Below, piece by piece: positions 26,459-34,093 of a DNA stretch of 34,484 nt; the stretch's first letter is position 1; every line of letters starts with the position of its first letter. The translations under genes were made by a program, and so were the position numbers. Origin of the DNA: Verrucomicrobiota bacterium (GTDB lineage Bacteria; Verrucomicrobiota; Verrucomicrobiia; Verrucomicrobiales; Akkermansiaceae); the NCBI GenBank assembly GCA_004294095.1, contig RDZR01000056.1, positions 1 through 34,484 of the forward strand, written 5' to 3'. The notes beneath the pieces were generated by a model. It did not search any database. It was given only the letters and a program-made list of their open reading frames with translations, and was not told where the DNA came from.

Positions 26459-27286
26459 ATGCCAGTTAGAGGTGCATTAGAACGATATCGGGTCAAACAA
26501 GGAGAAAAGATCAGTTTCAAATCACTGGATAGTGGAGAGAAGGTGCTTTTTGAAGATGGATCCAAATTGGACTTCGAGCCGCAGTTTGAGATCTTGCAAA
26601 CTCAGCTCCAGCAGTTGCAAAAAATGCTCTACGCGCAGAGCAAGCACCGCGTCTTAGTGGTCATGCAGGCGATGGACACAGGCGGGAAGGACGGCTGCAT
26701 CAAGCATGTTTTTTCCCGCATCGATCCACAAGGGATTCATGTTCATTCTTTCAAGAAGCCCAGCGTGGAAGAACTTGCGCACGATTTTCTGTGGCGGGTG
26801 CATCCCAAAGTTCCAGGAAATGGCGAGATGGTGATTTTTAATCGCAGCCATTATGAGGACATCATCGCCGTGAGGGTGAAAAAATTATTTCCAGATCCAG
26901 TGTGGAAGCGGCGGGTGCGTCACGTCGTTGAATTCGAGCGCATGCTCGCAGAAGAAGGCACCACCATCGTGAAAATTTTTCTGAATATCTCCAAAGAGGA
27001 GCAGAAAAAACGCTTGGAGTCGCGACTTGGAAATCCGGCGAAGCACTGGAAATTCAATCCAGAAGATCTAGCAGATAGAGCACGCTGGAGTGATTTCATG
27101 ACGGCCTACGAAGACGTCATTTGCGATACGTCCACGGATTTAGCGCCATGGTATGTCGTTCCATCCGATCGCAAGTGGTATCGCAATCTGTGCGTGGCCC
27201 GCATCATGTTAGATACCTTAGAAAAGCTCAACATGAACTTTCCAGTCCCCTCATGGGATCCGAAGTCGATTCAGATTAGCGAGTAA
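26459..27286 (+). CDS. ppk2: Polyphosphate kinase 2, class III type
   Basis: A 275-residue enzyme that phosphorylates nucleotides with polyphosphate. Walker A is QAMDTGGKDG (70-79) and the Walker B-type segment is FNRSHYED (about 125-132), with the lid region RLESRLGNPAKHWKF. The pattern LWRVHPKVPGNGEMVIFNRSHYED, ISKEEQKKRLESRL and TSTDLAPWYVVPSDRKWYRN closely resembles class III PPK2, which can use AMP and ADP. Length fits a single-domain PPK2. It lies 58 bases after DUF486 and its stop abuts that of the convergent TPR gene. Confidence 0.94.
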   Translation: MPVRGALERYRVKQGEKISFKSLDSGEKVLFEDGSKLDFEPQFEILQTQLQQLQKMLYAQSKHRVLVVMQAMDTGGKDGCIKHVFSRIDPQGIHVHSFKKPSVEELAHDFLWRVHPKVPGNGEMVIFNRSHYEDIIAVRVKKLFPDPVWKRRVRHVVEFERMLAEEGTTIVKIFLNISKEEQKKRLESRLGNPAKHWKFNPEDLADRARWSDFMTAYEDVICDTSTDLAPWYVVPSDRKWYRNLCVARIMLDTLEKLNMNFPVPSWDPKSIQISE

Positions 27287-28720
27287 TTATTTGTCCGCCG
27301 GTTTTTCGCGGTCCGCAGCGCGTTGCACGCGGCTGACATATTGTTCGAGGCTTTCACTTTTCTTCACGTTGAGTGCTGCTTGCAGAAATGGCATTGCATC
27401 CTCGTAACGTTTTTCGCGGACGAAAAGTTGGCCGAGTGCTAAATTCGCCTTGTATGATGTCTCCTCAAATCTTGTGGCAAGCTGATAGTGGGTGCGAGCT
27501 TCTGCTGAGAATTTTGTGCGAAGTGCTTCGTCTTTCTCGTCACGTGATAAAAGATCCTGATGGCGGCCATATTCTAACAGAACTTCGGGATTAGCGGGAT
27601 TGATTTTGAGCAACTCGGCAAGCAACTCGCCGGTGCGTTGTGGGTTGTTTTGTGCTTGAGCGATGCGCACTTCGGTTAGACGCAGAGCCGTTTCATCTGC
27701 GAGAGAAAGCTTGGTTTTGATTTTGCGACGGACCGCATCGGTGAGTTGCTCCGCTCTTTCTGGTGAGCCGTAATCGTTGAGAATGCGGGCCGATTTCAGC
27801 GAGCGCTCGAGATTGATTTGCGGGCTGCGCTCCATCGCTTCGAGGTAAGCTGCAAGTGCCAGTTGCGGTTGGCCGTTATTCATGTGTAAATTTCCTAACA
27901 GATTAAGATTGGTTTCATCTGCAAGGCCTTTGACGCGCAAGGCTTCTAAATTGATAATGGCATCCTCATTGCGCTCGCTCGCGAGATAGGCCTGCGTTTG
28001 CTGGAGCCAGAGTTGTTTATCATTCGGGTTTGCCTCAATCAGGGTATTAAGCATGCTGGCTGCCTCGATGTGATTTTCCTGAGCGATCAATGCTTGAGCA
28101 AGCCCGAGCTTCCAATCGCGCGATGCGCTATCGAGCAAATTTGCTTGGCGGTAGGCACCTTCCGCAGCAATCGGGTTATTCTTCAATAACAAGCAATAGC
28201 CTAACAGCCCGTAAACTCGCGCAGAATTTTCCCCAAGCTCGATGGCTTTTTGAAGCATCGGCAGCGCTTCGTCCGTTTGGTTTTTGGAAATGTAGAGGTA
28301 AGCCAGATTGGTGTGTGCACGGCGGAATCTTGGGAATTTACGAATCGCTTCCAGAAATGCTTTGCGCGCATCATCCGCGCGATCTGCTTGGAAATAAAGA
28401 TTTCCTAACACAAAGGTCATCGCCGGGCTGATTGTGGCCGGGGCTTTTTTAGGATCGCTCGGAGCTTCCGTTTCGCGAATGAAGAGGGCGAGTTGTTGTT
28501 CCGCTTCGCGAAATTTGGACTGCTCAAACAATTCGCGAATGATCAAGAGCGCCGCTTGTTCATCGCTGGTGACCTTGGGCTCGACATCGCTTAAAAATCC
28601 ATAAGAGCCGACAAAGTCGCGTAGAAACTTGCTGTCTTGAAAAAGATCCGCAGGCGGAATGATCGGCGCGGCGGCGAGCCATCCCGGCAGCATGAAAAAA
28701 AGGAGTGTGCGAGTCATCAT
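27287..28720 (-). CDS. TPR protein of the TonB2-type operon
   Basis: A 477-residue periplasmic TPR protein and last gene of a six-gene operon. A signal peptide (MMTRTLLFFMLPGWLAAAP) and about ten TPR units are visible, for example ALFIRETEAPSDP, TNLAYLYISKNQTDEALPMLQKAI, LLGYCLLLKNNPIAAEGAYRQA and LGQLFVREKRYEDAMPFLQAAL. ATG 28720 was chosen because it opens the signal peptide 22 bases after the tonB stop; the longer frame overlaps tonB. In Vibrio-type TonB2 loci a TPR gene sits in the same last position, where it is reported to assist transport. Confidence 0.9.
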   Translation of the reverse strand: MMTRTLLFFMLPGWLAAAPIIPPADLFQDSKFLRDFVGSYGFLSDVEPKVTSDEQAALLIIRELFEQSKFREAEQQLALFIRETEAPSDPKKAPATISPAMTFVLGNLYFQADRADDARKAFLEAIRKFPRFRRAHTNLAYLYISKNQTDEALPMLQKAIELGENSARVYGLLGYCLLLKNNPIAAEGAYRQANLLDSASRDWKLGLAQALIAQENHIEAASMLNTLIEANPNDKQLWLQQTQAYLASERNEDAIINLEALRVKGLADETNLNLLGNLHMNNGQPQLALAAYLEAMERSPQINLERSLKSARILNDYGSPERAEQLTDAVRRKIKTKLSLADETALRLTEVRIAQAQNNPQRTGELLAELLKINPANPEVLLEYGRHQDLLSRDEKDEALRTKFSAEARTHYQLATRFEETSYKANLALGQLFVREKRYEDAMPFLQAALNVKKSESLEQYVSRVQRAADREKPADK

Positions 28721-28742
28721 GGTGAATTTGATATGGAATCGA

Positions 28743-29393
28743 TCAGTTTTTTTTGACTTCAAAATTGAATGGAACAATGCACTTGGAGGCGATTGCTTTG
28801 CCGCTATTGGAGGCTGGCTTGAATTTCCATTTTCTAACAGCTTTGAGCGCGGCATCATCTAACAGCGGCTGTCCGGATGATTGGTGAATCGTTGCTGCCG
28901 TGATCTGCCCTTTGGCATCCACGCTGCAACTGATGAGCACTCGTCCGCCGACACCTTTTTTGAGCAAGGAATTCGGAAACGTTGGCTGGATTTTAGTGGT
29001 GGGCGTGGCGGGTGAATCGAGTTCCGAGCCCATGGCATCATCGCTGCCTTTGAGTGCGAATTTTGGAATCTCCATGATGAAGCCGCCGCCTGTGCCCGCT
29101 GTGAGAGCACTTAAATCGATGCCGAGGTCTAGCTCGGTCGCTTCCTCGACCATTTCTTCCGGCTCAGGCTCGGGCTCGACTTCTTCCGGTGGTTCTTCCG
29201 TCTCAAAACTCTGATCATCAGGCGGCTCGACGACGATTTCTGGCGGAGGAACCGAGGAGCCATCAATCACTGCGGTGAGTTTTTGGGTGAGGGGAATGGC
29301 GATGAAGACTCCAATAGTGGCCAATAAACCACCGAAAATCGCAAACCAGTGAAGTTTTTGCGAGTTGGGTGGGCGATAAACGTGGCGTTTCAA
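28743..29393 (-). CDS. tonB: Energy transducer TonB
   Basis: A 216-residue protein that carries the energy of the ExbB/ExbD motor to outer-membrane receptors. The membrane helix is at about 15-37 (LHWFAIFGGLLATIGVFIAIPLT), followed by a Pro/Glu-rich periplasmic spacer (48-85, EPEPEPEE) and the TonB C-terminal domain (about 125-216), with IQPTFPNSLLKKGVGGRVLISCSVDAKGQI, LDDAALKAVRKWKFKPA and VPFNFEV. The start is TTG 29393, since no ATG is available before residue 81. The helix lacks the SxxxH motif that the VWA protein at 20.1 kb has, which fits a TonB2-type partner. Confidence 0.93.
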   Translation of the reverse strand: MKRHVYRPPNSQKLHWFAIFGGLLATIGVFIAIPLTQKLTAVIDGSSVPPPEIVVEPPDDQSFETEEPPEEVEPEPEPEEMVEEATELDLGIDLSALTAGTGGGFIMEIPKFALKGSDDAMGSELDSPATPTTKIQPTFPNSLLKKGVGGRVLISCSVDAKGQITAATIHQSSGQPLLDDAALKAVRKWKFKPASNSGKAIASKCIVPFNFEVKKN

Positions 29394-29416
29394 ATGTATA
29401 AATCTGCTAGAACTCG

Positions 29417-29824
29417 TTACTTGGTGGAGATCGAAATTTTCTCCTTCATGGCACCTGCGAGCAGCGCTTGGCCATGGACCTGCTGCACGACGCCATGAGT
29501 CGCTGCCTTATCGCCTTGGATGATGACTGGCATGTCGGGCGTTTCTAACAGGAGTGGTTTGATTTTACTAATCACGCCTTGCACGCCGATGCTTTCGCCG
29601 CCGTAGAATACTTTATCCTCAGACGTCACAGCTAACAGAATCGAATTTTTTTCTAAGGCACTGGCTCCGCTGACATCTGGTTTATTTACGGTCACTCCGG
29701 TTTCCTCGACAAAAACCGTTGAGACGATGAAAAAGATCAGCAGAATGAAAACGCAATCAATCATCGATGATAAATCGATGGTGACTGGTTCGTCAGGTTC
29801 GTCGGAAAAGCTGCGGCCAAACAT
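29417..29824 (-). CDS. exbD: ExbD biopolymer transport protein of the TonB2 operon
   Basis: A 135-residue protein. The N-terminal cytoplasmic part is short and the helix carries the proton-binding Asp (SSMIDCVFILLIFFIVSTVF). A periplasmic ExbD domain follows (ILLAVTSEDKVFYGGESI, PVIIQGDKAATHGVVQQVHGQALLAG). It starts 3 bases after the exbB stop, and the tonB start lies 23 bases after its own stop. Sequence differs widely from both ExbD copies at 19.2-20.1 kb. Confidence 0.94.
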   Translation of the reverse strand: MFGRSFSDEPDEPVTIDLSSMIDCVFILLIFFIVSTVFVEETGVTVNKPDVSGASALEKNSILLAVTSEDKVFYGGESIGVQGVISKIKPLLLETPDMPVIIQGDKAATHGVVQQVHGQALLAGAMKEKISISTK

Positions 29825-29827
29825 AAA

Positions 29828-30448
29828 TTATTGGGGTTGGTTTTGATCAGTGCGGTGAAAGCGGCTGGTGAGAATCAAGCTCTCCAAGCGCACCAGCGCG
29901 GCGTGAATGCGGTTGCGCTTGGCTTGGATGATTAAGGCGATGAAGAGTCCGGGCAGGGCAATCGTCAGTCCCGTTTGAGTGGTGATGAGTGCTTCTTGCA
30001 TGCCATCGGCCACGCGCTGCATGCCTGCTGGGCCTTTGCCGTGCGAGAGCCCAGAAAACATGGCTAACATGCCCATCACCGTTCCTAACAGACCCGCAAG
30101 TGGCGCTGCGGCGACGAGCGTGTTAAGCACTAACAAGCGGCGATCGATTCCTGATAGAGCGATGATTTTAATTTCATCAAAGCGGCGGTTGACGGTTTTG
30201 ATGCTAAGCTTTGGGCCGTGCAGCGCGTAGCTCAACGCTTCGCCTAAGCGGCCTTTGGCCAGATCTGGCTGAGCGATGAATTGTTCCCACTTCTCCTGTT
30301 CCTTCTCATTGAGGTTGCCCTGATTGACGTGGATCAACGCGGAAATCGCCGATGCGTAAAGAATGCAAGCCACCGCACCGAGCATATACATGATCGGGCC
30401 ACCTTCGAGAAATAGTTGCCAGCCATCTGTTAGGAATTGAGGGATCAT
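29828..30448 (-). CDS. exbB: ExbB2-type proton channel protein
   Basis: A 206-residue MotA/TolQ/ExbB-family channel subunit. Three membrane helices are visible: PIMYMLGAVACILYASAISAL, VLNTLVAAAPLAGLLGTVMGMLAMF and ALITTQTGLTIALPGLFIALI. ATG 30448 is preferred over TTG 30451. It begins 5 bases after the TtpC-like gene stop. The small size and position between a large ExbB-like gene and exbD fit ExbB2 of TonB2-type loci. Confidence 0.93.
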   Translation of the reverse strand: MIPQFLTDGWQLFLEGGPIMYMLGAVACILYASAISALIHVNQGNLNEKEQEKWEQFIAQPDLAKGRLGEALSYALHGPKLSIKTVNRRFDEIKIIALSGIDRRLLVLNTLVAAAPLAGLLGTVMGMLAMFSGLSHGKGPAGMQRVADGMQEALITTQTGLTIALPGLFIALIIQAKRNRIHAALVRLESLILTSRFHRTDQNQPQ

Positions 30449-30453
30449 CAAAT

Positions 30454-31908
30454 TTACGCAAGTGTCGGTTTGAGTTCGATGTCGTCATCCCCATCATCGG
30501 AAGCATCCACCACCTTGCTTGGTTGGGCTTTTTCATTGCGCCGTTCGCGTTCCGTGGTGCCGTTGATCATGGCGATGCCGATGCCTTCCAACTCGGAGAA
30601 GCGGCCTTTGATGTGGCTTTTAAGCAAGCCATGAATCACCAGCACTGGAATGGCGACAATCAATCCTTCCGCCGTGGTGATGAGTGCTTCAGAAATACCT
30701 GCGGAAAAGTTTTTTGCATTGCCGGTTCCATAAAGCGCCATGGCTTGGAACGTTTTGATGATGCCGAGCACGGTGCCTAACAGCCCCATCAATGGACCTG
30801 CGGCGGCGGTGAGGGCGAGAAATGGGATGAAGCGATCCATCCTTGGTTTGATCGCCACCAATTTTTCAAATAACGCCTCTTCTAACACGCGGCGTTTTTC
30901 AAAGAACATGCGAGTGCCCGTTTGCACGATGGCGCCGGCAGGGCCGGAAATGGCTTCTGCCTTGCGAATCGCCTGGTCTTGTTTTCCAACTAACAGGTCA
31001 TCTAAAATTTCATTGATAAGGTTGCGAGATGGAACGCGGATGCGTGAAATTTCCCAAACTTTGAAGATGGCGATCGAAAAGGATATGGCACCTAACAGAA
31101 GAATCGCGTGGCCGACGATGCCGCCTTTTTTGATCGTATCGAGCAGCGATTCTTCGGCTGCCGCCACTTCAATCGCTTTGCCCATCGTGCCATCGAGGGG
31201 CAATAATCCGTAGCCATTTTTAACGGATTCTTTGATCGCATGGCTATCATCCTCAAGTGCCACGACGGTTGGCAGCGCGGTGCCTGTTTCAGCAAAGGTC
31301 GCCACTCCATCAAACGAGCCGTCTGTCGCGGAAAAGAAAACCGCTGGACCGGCAAGGAGGATGTTGCCTTTGATCGCCTCACTGCCGTTGCGCAGGACGG
31401 TTCCTTCAAAACGATGGCCGCCAGCCACTTTTTCTAACCGATCGAGGCCCAAGGTAACTGCCTCCAAGCGTTGGGTGATTTCTTGGGTTGGATCGTCGGT
31501 CGCCGCGTTGGCGCGCTGCTCGGATTGTTCGATGGATTGCTGATAGAGTTGAGTTTCCGCTGGGTGGAGGCGGGTGAGCAGAGCTTTGGCGTATTGGGTC
31601 AGAATGCCAGACGAGTAATTGAAGTCCACTTTGCGGGCTTCCACTTCGCGCTCGAGTGTTTTTTGGGTCGCGGTGCGGCGTTCTTCTTCACGCTGGAGTT
31701 CCCGCAGTTCGGTGCCGAGCTTGAGTGCCTCATCATCTAACAGATTTATTTCGCGGTAAAGATTTCTGCGTAAATCGGATGTCTCCCGTTGTTTTTCAGT
31801 GAGCTGAGCGACGGCCTTTTTCAGATCGGCATCAGCGGTTAGACTCGGCGTTTGCGCGATCGCAGATGAGCAAAGTGCAAGAATGATAAAAAGTGAACGA
31901 GGGCTCAT
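30454..31908 (-). CDS. ttpC: TtpC-like ExbB protein with large periplasmic extension
   Basis: A 484-residue protein of the MotA/TolQ/ExbB family. A signal peptide (1-18) leads to a long coiled coil (about 22-130), a beta-rich middle part (165-235) and then three ExbB-type helices at about 263-283, 360-388 and 406-428 with PLMGLLGTVLGIIKTF and ALITTAEGLIVAIPVLV. The tail is acidic (DASDDGDDDIE). In Vibrio TonB2 systems, TtpC has this layout and is needed along with ExbB2, ExbD2 and TonB2. The start overlaps the DUF3450 stop by 4 bases, so the two proteins are probably coupled. Confidence 0.9.
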   Translation of the reverse strand: MSPRSLFIILALCSSAIAQTPSLTADADLKKAVAQLTEKQRETSDLRRNLYREINLLDDEALKLGTELRELQREEERRTATQKTLEREVEARKVDFNYSSGILTQYAKALLTRLHPAETQLYQQSIEQSEQRANAATDDPTQEITQRLEAVTLGLDRLEKVAGGHRFEGTVLRNGSEAIKGNILLAGPAVFFSATDGSFDGVATFAETGTALPTVVALEDDSHAIKESVKNGYGLLPLDGTMGKAIEVAAAEESLLDTIKKGGIVGHAILLLGAISFSIAIFKVWEISRIRVPSRNLINEILDDLLVGKQDQAIRKAEAISGPAGAIVQTGTRMFFEKRRVLEEALFEKLVAIKPRMDRFIPFLALTAAAGPLMGLLGTVLGIIKTFQAMALYGTGNAKNFSAGISEALITTAEGLIVAIPVLVIHGLLKSHIKGRFSELEGIGIAMINGTTERERRNEKAQPSKVVDASDDGDDDIELKPTLA

Positions 31909-32687
31909 GGTTTCGGAAATGGAAGTTGCACGAATGCGGCGCTGGTATCGCCCGTGGTGGAAGAGATGAGTGCTTGGATGTCGGTGGCGAGGTTTTTGCT
32001 TTCCTCAAATTTCCAGCCGGCATCTGTCGGCTTACCAACGAATGCGACGCTAGCGTCATCATTGACGGCGTAGGCGCAGGACAGTCCAAAGTAGATCACC
32101 TGCATGTTGTATTCTTTGCCCGATGCGTCCTTCATGAGTTGCGGACGCAGGCTGACGGTTTGTTGGAATTTTTCTGCCTCGTTGAGCAGATTGATTAGAT
32201 TGAGCAAGCGCTTCGAGGCACCTTCTTCTTTTTTCTCCGTCGGAAGTTTGAGGTCTTTATTCAATTCCTCGATGGCTTGGGAAACTTTGGGTTCAGCGGT
32301 AAGTGGCTGAGGAAAATGCGCGAGCTGCTTGCTCATTTTTTGCTCAAGCTCGCGCAAAGTGGTGGCGAGTTGGGTCTTGGCCGCAGCGTATTGATCGCGC
32401 TGTTTGGATTGTGTTAGGGATTCTGAGGTGGCTCCAGCTTGGCGAGTTTTCGCGTCGGTAATTTGTTGTTTTAAGTCGGCAATTTCCTTTTGCAGCCCCT
32501 CCTTGTAATTGGCGAGCACCTCTTGGTCGCGCTTCCAGTCATTATCTTCTTGTTGGATTCGATGCATGGTTTCCACCCATTGCCGCACGGAATTGCGCAG
32601 CGTTTCAGTCGGGCTCACAGGTTGCTCTTGGCCGAAAACTGGGATGGCGGTGGAAATGGTTAATAAGAAAAGTAAACGTCGCGTCAT
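31905..32687 (-). CDS. DUF3450 family periplasmic protein
   Basis: A 260-residue protein and first gene of the TonB2-type operon. A signal peptide (MTRRLLFLLTISTAIPVFG) is followed by a long coiled coil (about 40-120, LKQQITDAKTRQAG) and a DUF3450 C-terminal part (QVIYFGLSCAYAVNDDASVAFVG, PTDAGWKF). DUF3450 genes are regularly found ahead of ttpC-exbB-exbD-tonB loci. ATG 32687 was chosen because it opens the signal peptide; earlier starts add an unlikely leader. The coiled coils of this protein and of the TtpC-like protein may pair. Confidence 0.88.
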   Translation of the reverse strand: MTRRLLFLLTISTAIPVFGQEQPVSPTETLRNSVRQWVETMHRIQQEDNDWKRDQEVLANYKEGLQKEIADLKQQITDAKTRQAGATSESLTQSKQRDQYAAAKTQLATTLRELEQKMSKQLAHFPQPLTAEPKVSQAIEELNKDLKLPTEKKEEGASKRLLNLINLLNEAEKFQQTVSLRPQLMKDASGKEYNMQVIYFGLSCAYAVNDDASVAFVGKPTDAGWKFEESKNLATDIQALISSTTGDTSAAFVQLPFPKP

Positions 32688-32892
32688 GTCGGATGCACTG
32701 AATGAAAGGGGCATCGCCGACTGTTGCCGACGATCCCCGTGTGACAATTTTGTCATATAGATCGCCTTTGATCATCAATGAGTGATCCACTACTTGGCTG
32801 ATTGAGGATGAGGTGCACTGCCGAGAATGATTTTCATCTGAAATAATCAGAGGCTGGAAGCTGCGGCACCATGGGTGGATCGTTAGATGACA

Positions 32893-33321
32893 CTAACTGA
32901 TCGGATTTTTCCACTTCAGGCCCGGAAAACGGGTAAAATCCGCATCGGTGGTGTGGAGGACGAAGCCGTGCTCGATGGCAAGTGCTGCCAAGTGGGCATC
33001 GGTCGTCAAATTTCCGGCGGTGCCCAAATGATTCAGTTGAGTGGACACGGTCTGAAAATGAGATTGAAGCGGATGGACCACCTGCACCTGCGGCAGGGTG
33101 AGCCATTCTTCGACCCGTGCCAGTGCCTCTGCGACGGGTAAGGGATTTTGGAAAATCCTCGGGTGAGTGGTGATGCGCACGAAGCCGAGAATGACAACCC
33201 ATGCAAGGGCGACACCCTCATGGCCCTGAAGACAGCCATTCCACCAAGCTAAGGCCTTGGGGTGTTGAGGCACGCGCAGATTATGGGCATAAACGAGGAG
33301 ATTAACGTCGGGCAGAATCAT
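32893..33321 (-). CDS. vapC: VapC-type PIN-domain toxin
   Basis: A 142-residue PIN-domain ribonuclease toxin. The acidic active-site residues are visible: D5 (ILPDVNLLVYA), D108 (NLTTDAHLAALAIEHG) and D126 (HTTDADFTRFPGL). The WVVILGFVRITTHPRIF segment is typical of this VapC subgroup, which has a Gly where other PIN proteins have Glu. The gene overlaps the antitoxin gene by 20 bases. VapC toxins cut tRNA or rRNA; the target here is unknown. A short inverted repeat GTTAG-ATGACA-CTAAC (32882-32897) covers the stop. Confidence 0.93.
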   Translation of the reverse strand: MILPDVNLLVYAHNLRVPQHPKALAWWNGCLQGHEGVALAWVVILGFVRITTHPRIFQNPLPVAEALARVEEWLTLPQVQVVHPLQSHFQTVSTQLNHLGTAGNLTTDAHLAALAIEHGFVLHTTDADFTRFPGLKWKNPIS

Positions 33322-33580
33322 CGTTTGTGGCCTTTCTTAGGTAGTCTTCCACTTCGAGTTCATCCACGATCTGATTCAAGCGGCCTAAATCCAATCCGGT
33401 TTGGCTGGCCCCAAAATCATGTGGACGCACCACCACGGCTGATGGATGATCCGTTAAGTTTTCCGCGAGACCTCGCCTCAGCGCAGTGTTGACGAGTTCC
33501 TTGAACGGTTTGTCCATTTCACGGGCTTTTCGCTTCAGAATGCCCGCAAGATCGTCGTCGATGGTTAAAGTAGTTCTCAT
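33302..33580 (-). CDS. vapB: VapB-type ribbon-helix-helix antitoxin
   Basis: A 92-residue antitoxin and repressor. The N-terminal ribbon-helix-helix (MRTTLTIDDDLAGILKRKA, then FKELVNTALRRGLAEN) binds DNA as a dimer. The C-terminal half is a flexible segment (PHDFGASQTGLDLGRLNQIVDELEVEDYLRKA) that would wrap the toxin. Two exact palindromes sit directly upstream (33583-33598 and 33603-33624) and are probably its operators. Autoregulation is inferred from this layout. Confidence 0.92.
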   Translation of the reverse strand: MRTTLTIDDDLAGILKRKAREMDKPFKELVNTALRRGLAENLTDHPSAVVVRPHDFGASQTGLDLGRLNQIVDELEVEDYLRKATNDDSARR

Positions 33581-33582
33581 AG

Positions 33583-33598
33583 AAACATCATGATGTTT
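33583..33598. promoter_or_regulatory. VapBC operator palindrome, proximal
   Basis: AAACATCATGATGTTT is a perfect 16-base palindrome ending 2 bases before the vapB ATG. Its core half-site ACATC/GATGT recurs in the second palindrome. The position overlaps where the ribosome or polymerase would sit, fitting tight repression. Confidence 0.7.
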
Positions 33599-33782
33599 TC
33601 ATTTTTGATGTCAAGACATCAAAATACATGTCGGCGTGAGTGCTAGAGCGTTTGGTTTGAATCATGGAGTCTTCTTCATCATTGAGCGAGGAAAAGTCTT
33701 CCCGCTCGACCAGCGCCAGCGAGCCGCCATCGGCTTGAATGTGCACAGCATAAAGATCGTCCTCCTGCGCGCCATTGTCCAA
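33588..33782 (-). pseudogene. Remnant or small acidic ORF, unidentified
   Basis: A 64-codon frame from TTG 33782 to a stop at 33588; the same frame is open further upstream without an ATG. It reads LALVEREDFSSL and DSMIQTKRSST near the end. The E/ED spacing before QTK faintly recalls the active-site region of the DUF4297/Cap4-type dsDNA nuclease domain, but this is weak and unproven. The frame ends inside the vapB operator, so it may be a truncated gene left by an insertion. Confidence 0.25.
33603..33624. promoter_or_regulatory. VapBC operator palindrome, distal
   Basis: Arms TTTTGATGTC and GACATCAAAA, 10 bases each, match exactly across a 2-base spacer. The shared GATGT/ACATC half-sites lie 4 bases from the first palindrome, suggesting cooperative binding of two VapB dimers or VapBC complexes. 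Confidence 0.68.
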
Positions 33783-33871
33783 AAAGGCAGCGTTTCCCTT
33801 GTCGGGAAATAGATGTCTTTTCTCAAGGGCTCGATGACTGGCGCGCGTGAGGATTGGTGAAATTCCGTATG

Positions 33872-33950
33872 GAGAAGGGGTTTGAAACCCCTTTCGCTGG
33901 CCAGAATTTTTCCAGAATATGGGTAAAAGGGGTTGAAAACCCCTTCTCTA
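33872..33950. repeat. Pair of REP-like palindromes in opposite orientation
   Basis: Two hairpins lie 33 bases apart: AAGGGGTTT-G-AAACCCCTT (33875-33893) and AAGGGGTT-GAA-AACCCCTT (33927-33945). Outer sequence is also mirrored: GAGAAGGGG opens the first and CCCCTTCTC closes the second, so the whole block is an imperfect larger inverted repeat. This is the form of REP/BIME elements. No T-run follows, so a terminator role is unlikely. Confidence 0.7.
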
Positions 33951-34093
33951 TATTTGACCAGAATCACAAATTTTAATGCACCCCAGTCAACCCACTTATA
34001 TCCAATTAGATGAGTTACATGCGTGATTGGGTTGAAGAAAATTGACTTGAGGGTTTCTCATAAGTTTGAAATACATGCCAGTGAATTTGATGG

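Larger units (their letters stand above)
4455..31743. repeat. Dispersed CTAACAG heptamer family
   Basis: CTAACAG occurs 26 times and CTGTTAG 11 times by manual count, all between 4455 and 31743. About 4 are expected by chance in 34.5 kb on both strands. The shorter CTAACA/TGTTAG occurs about 70 times (about 17 expected). Most copies follow T or C and precede A or C. Copies fall in different reading frames (for example Leu-Thr at 13194, Pro-Val-Ser at 13651, Leu-Leu-Gly at 18921) and between genes (21136, 22248). Function unknown; DNA uptake or another genome-wide signal is possible. Confidence 0.7.

Noticed and set aside
27373-27594. CRISPR-like or other tandem repeats
   Set aside because: No regularly spaced direct repeats were seen anywhere in the window; the TPR genes give only weak protein-level periodicity.
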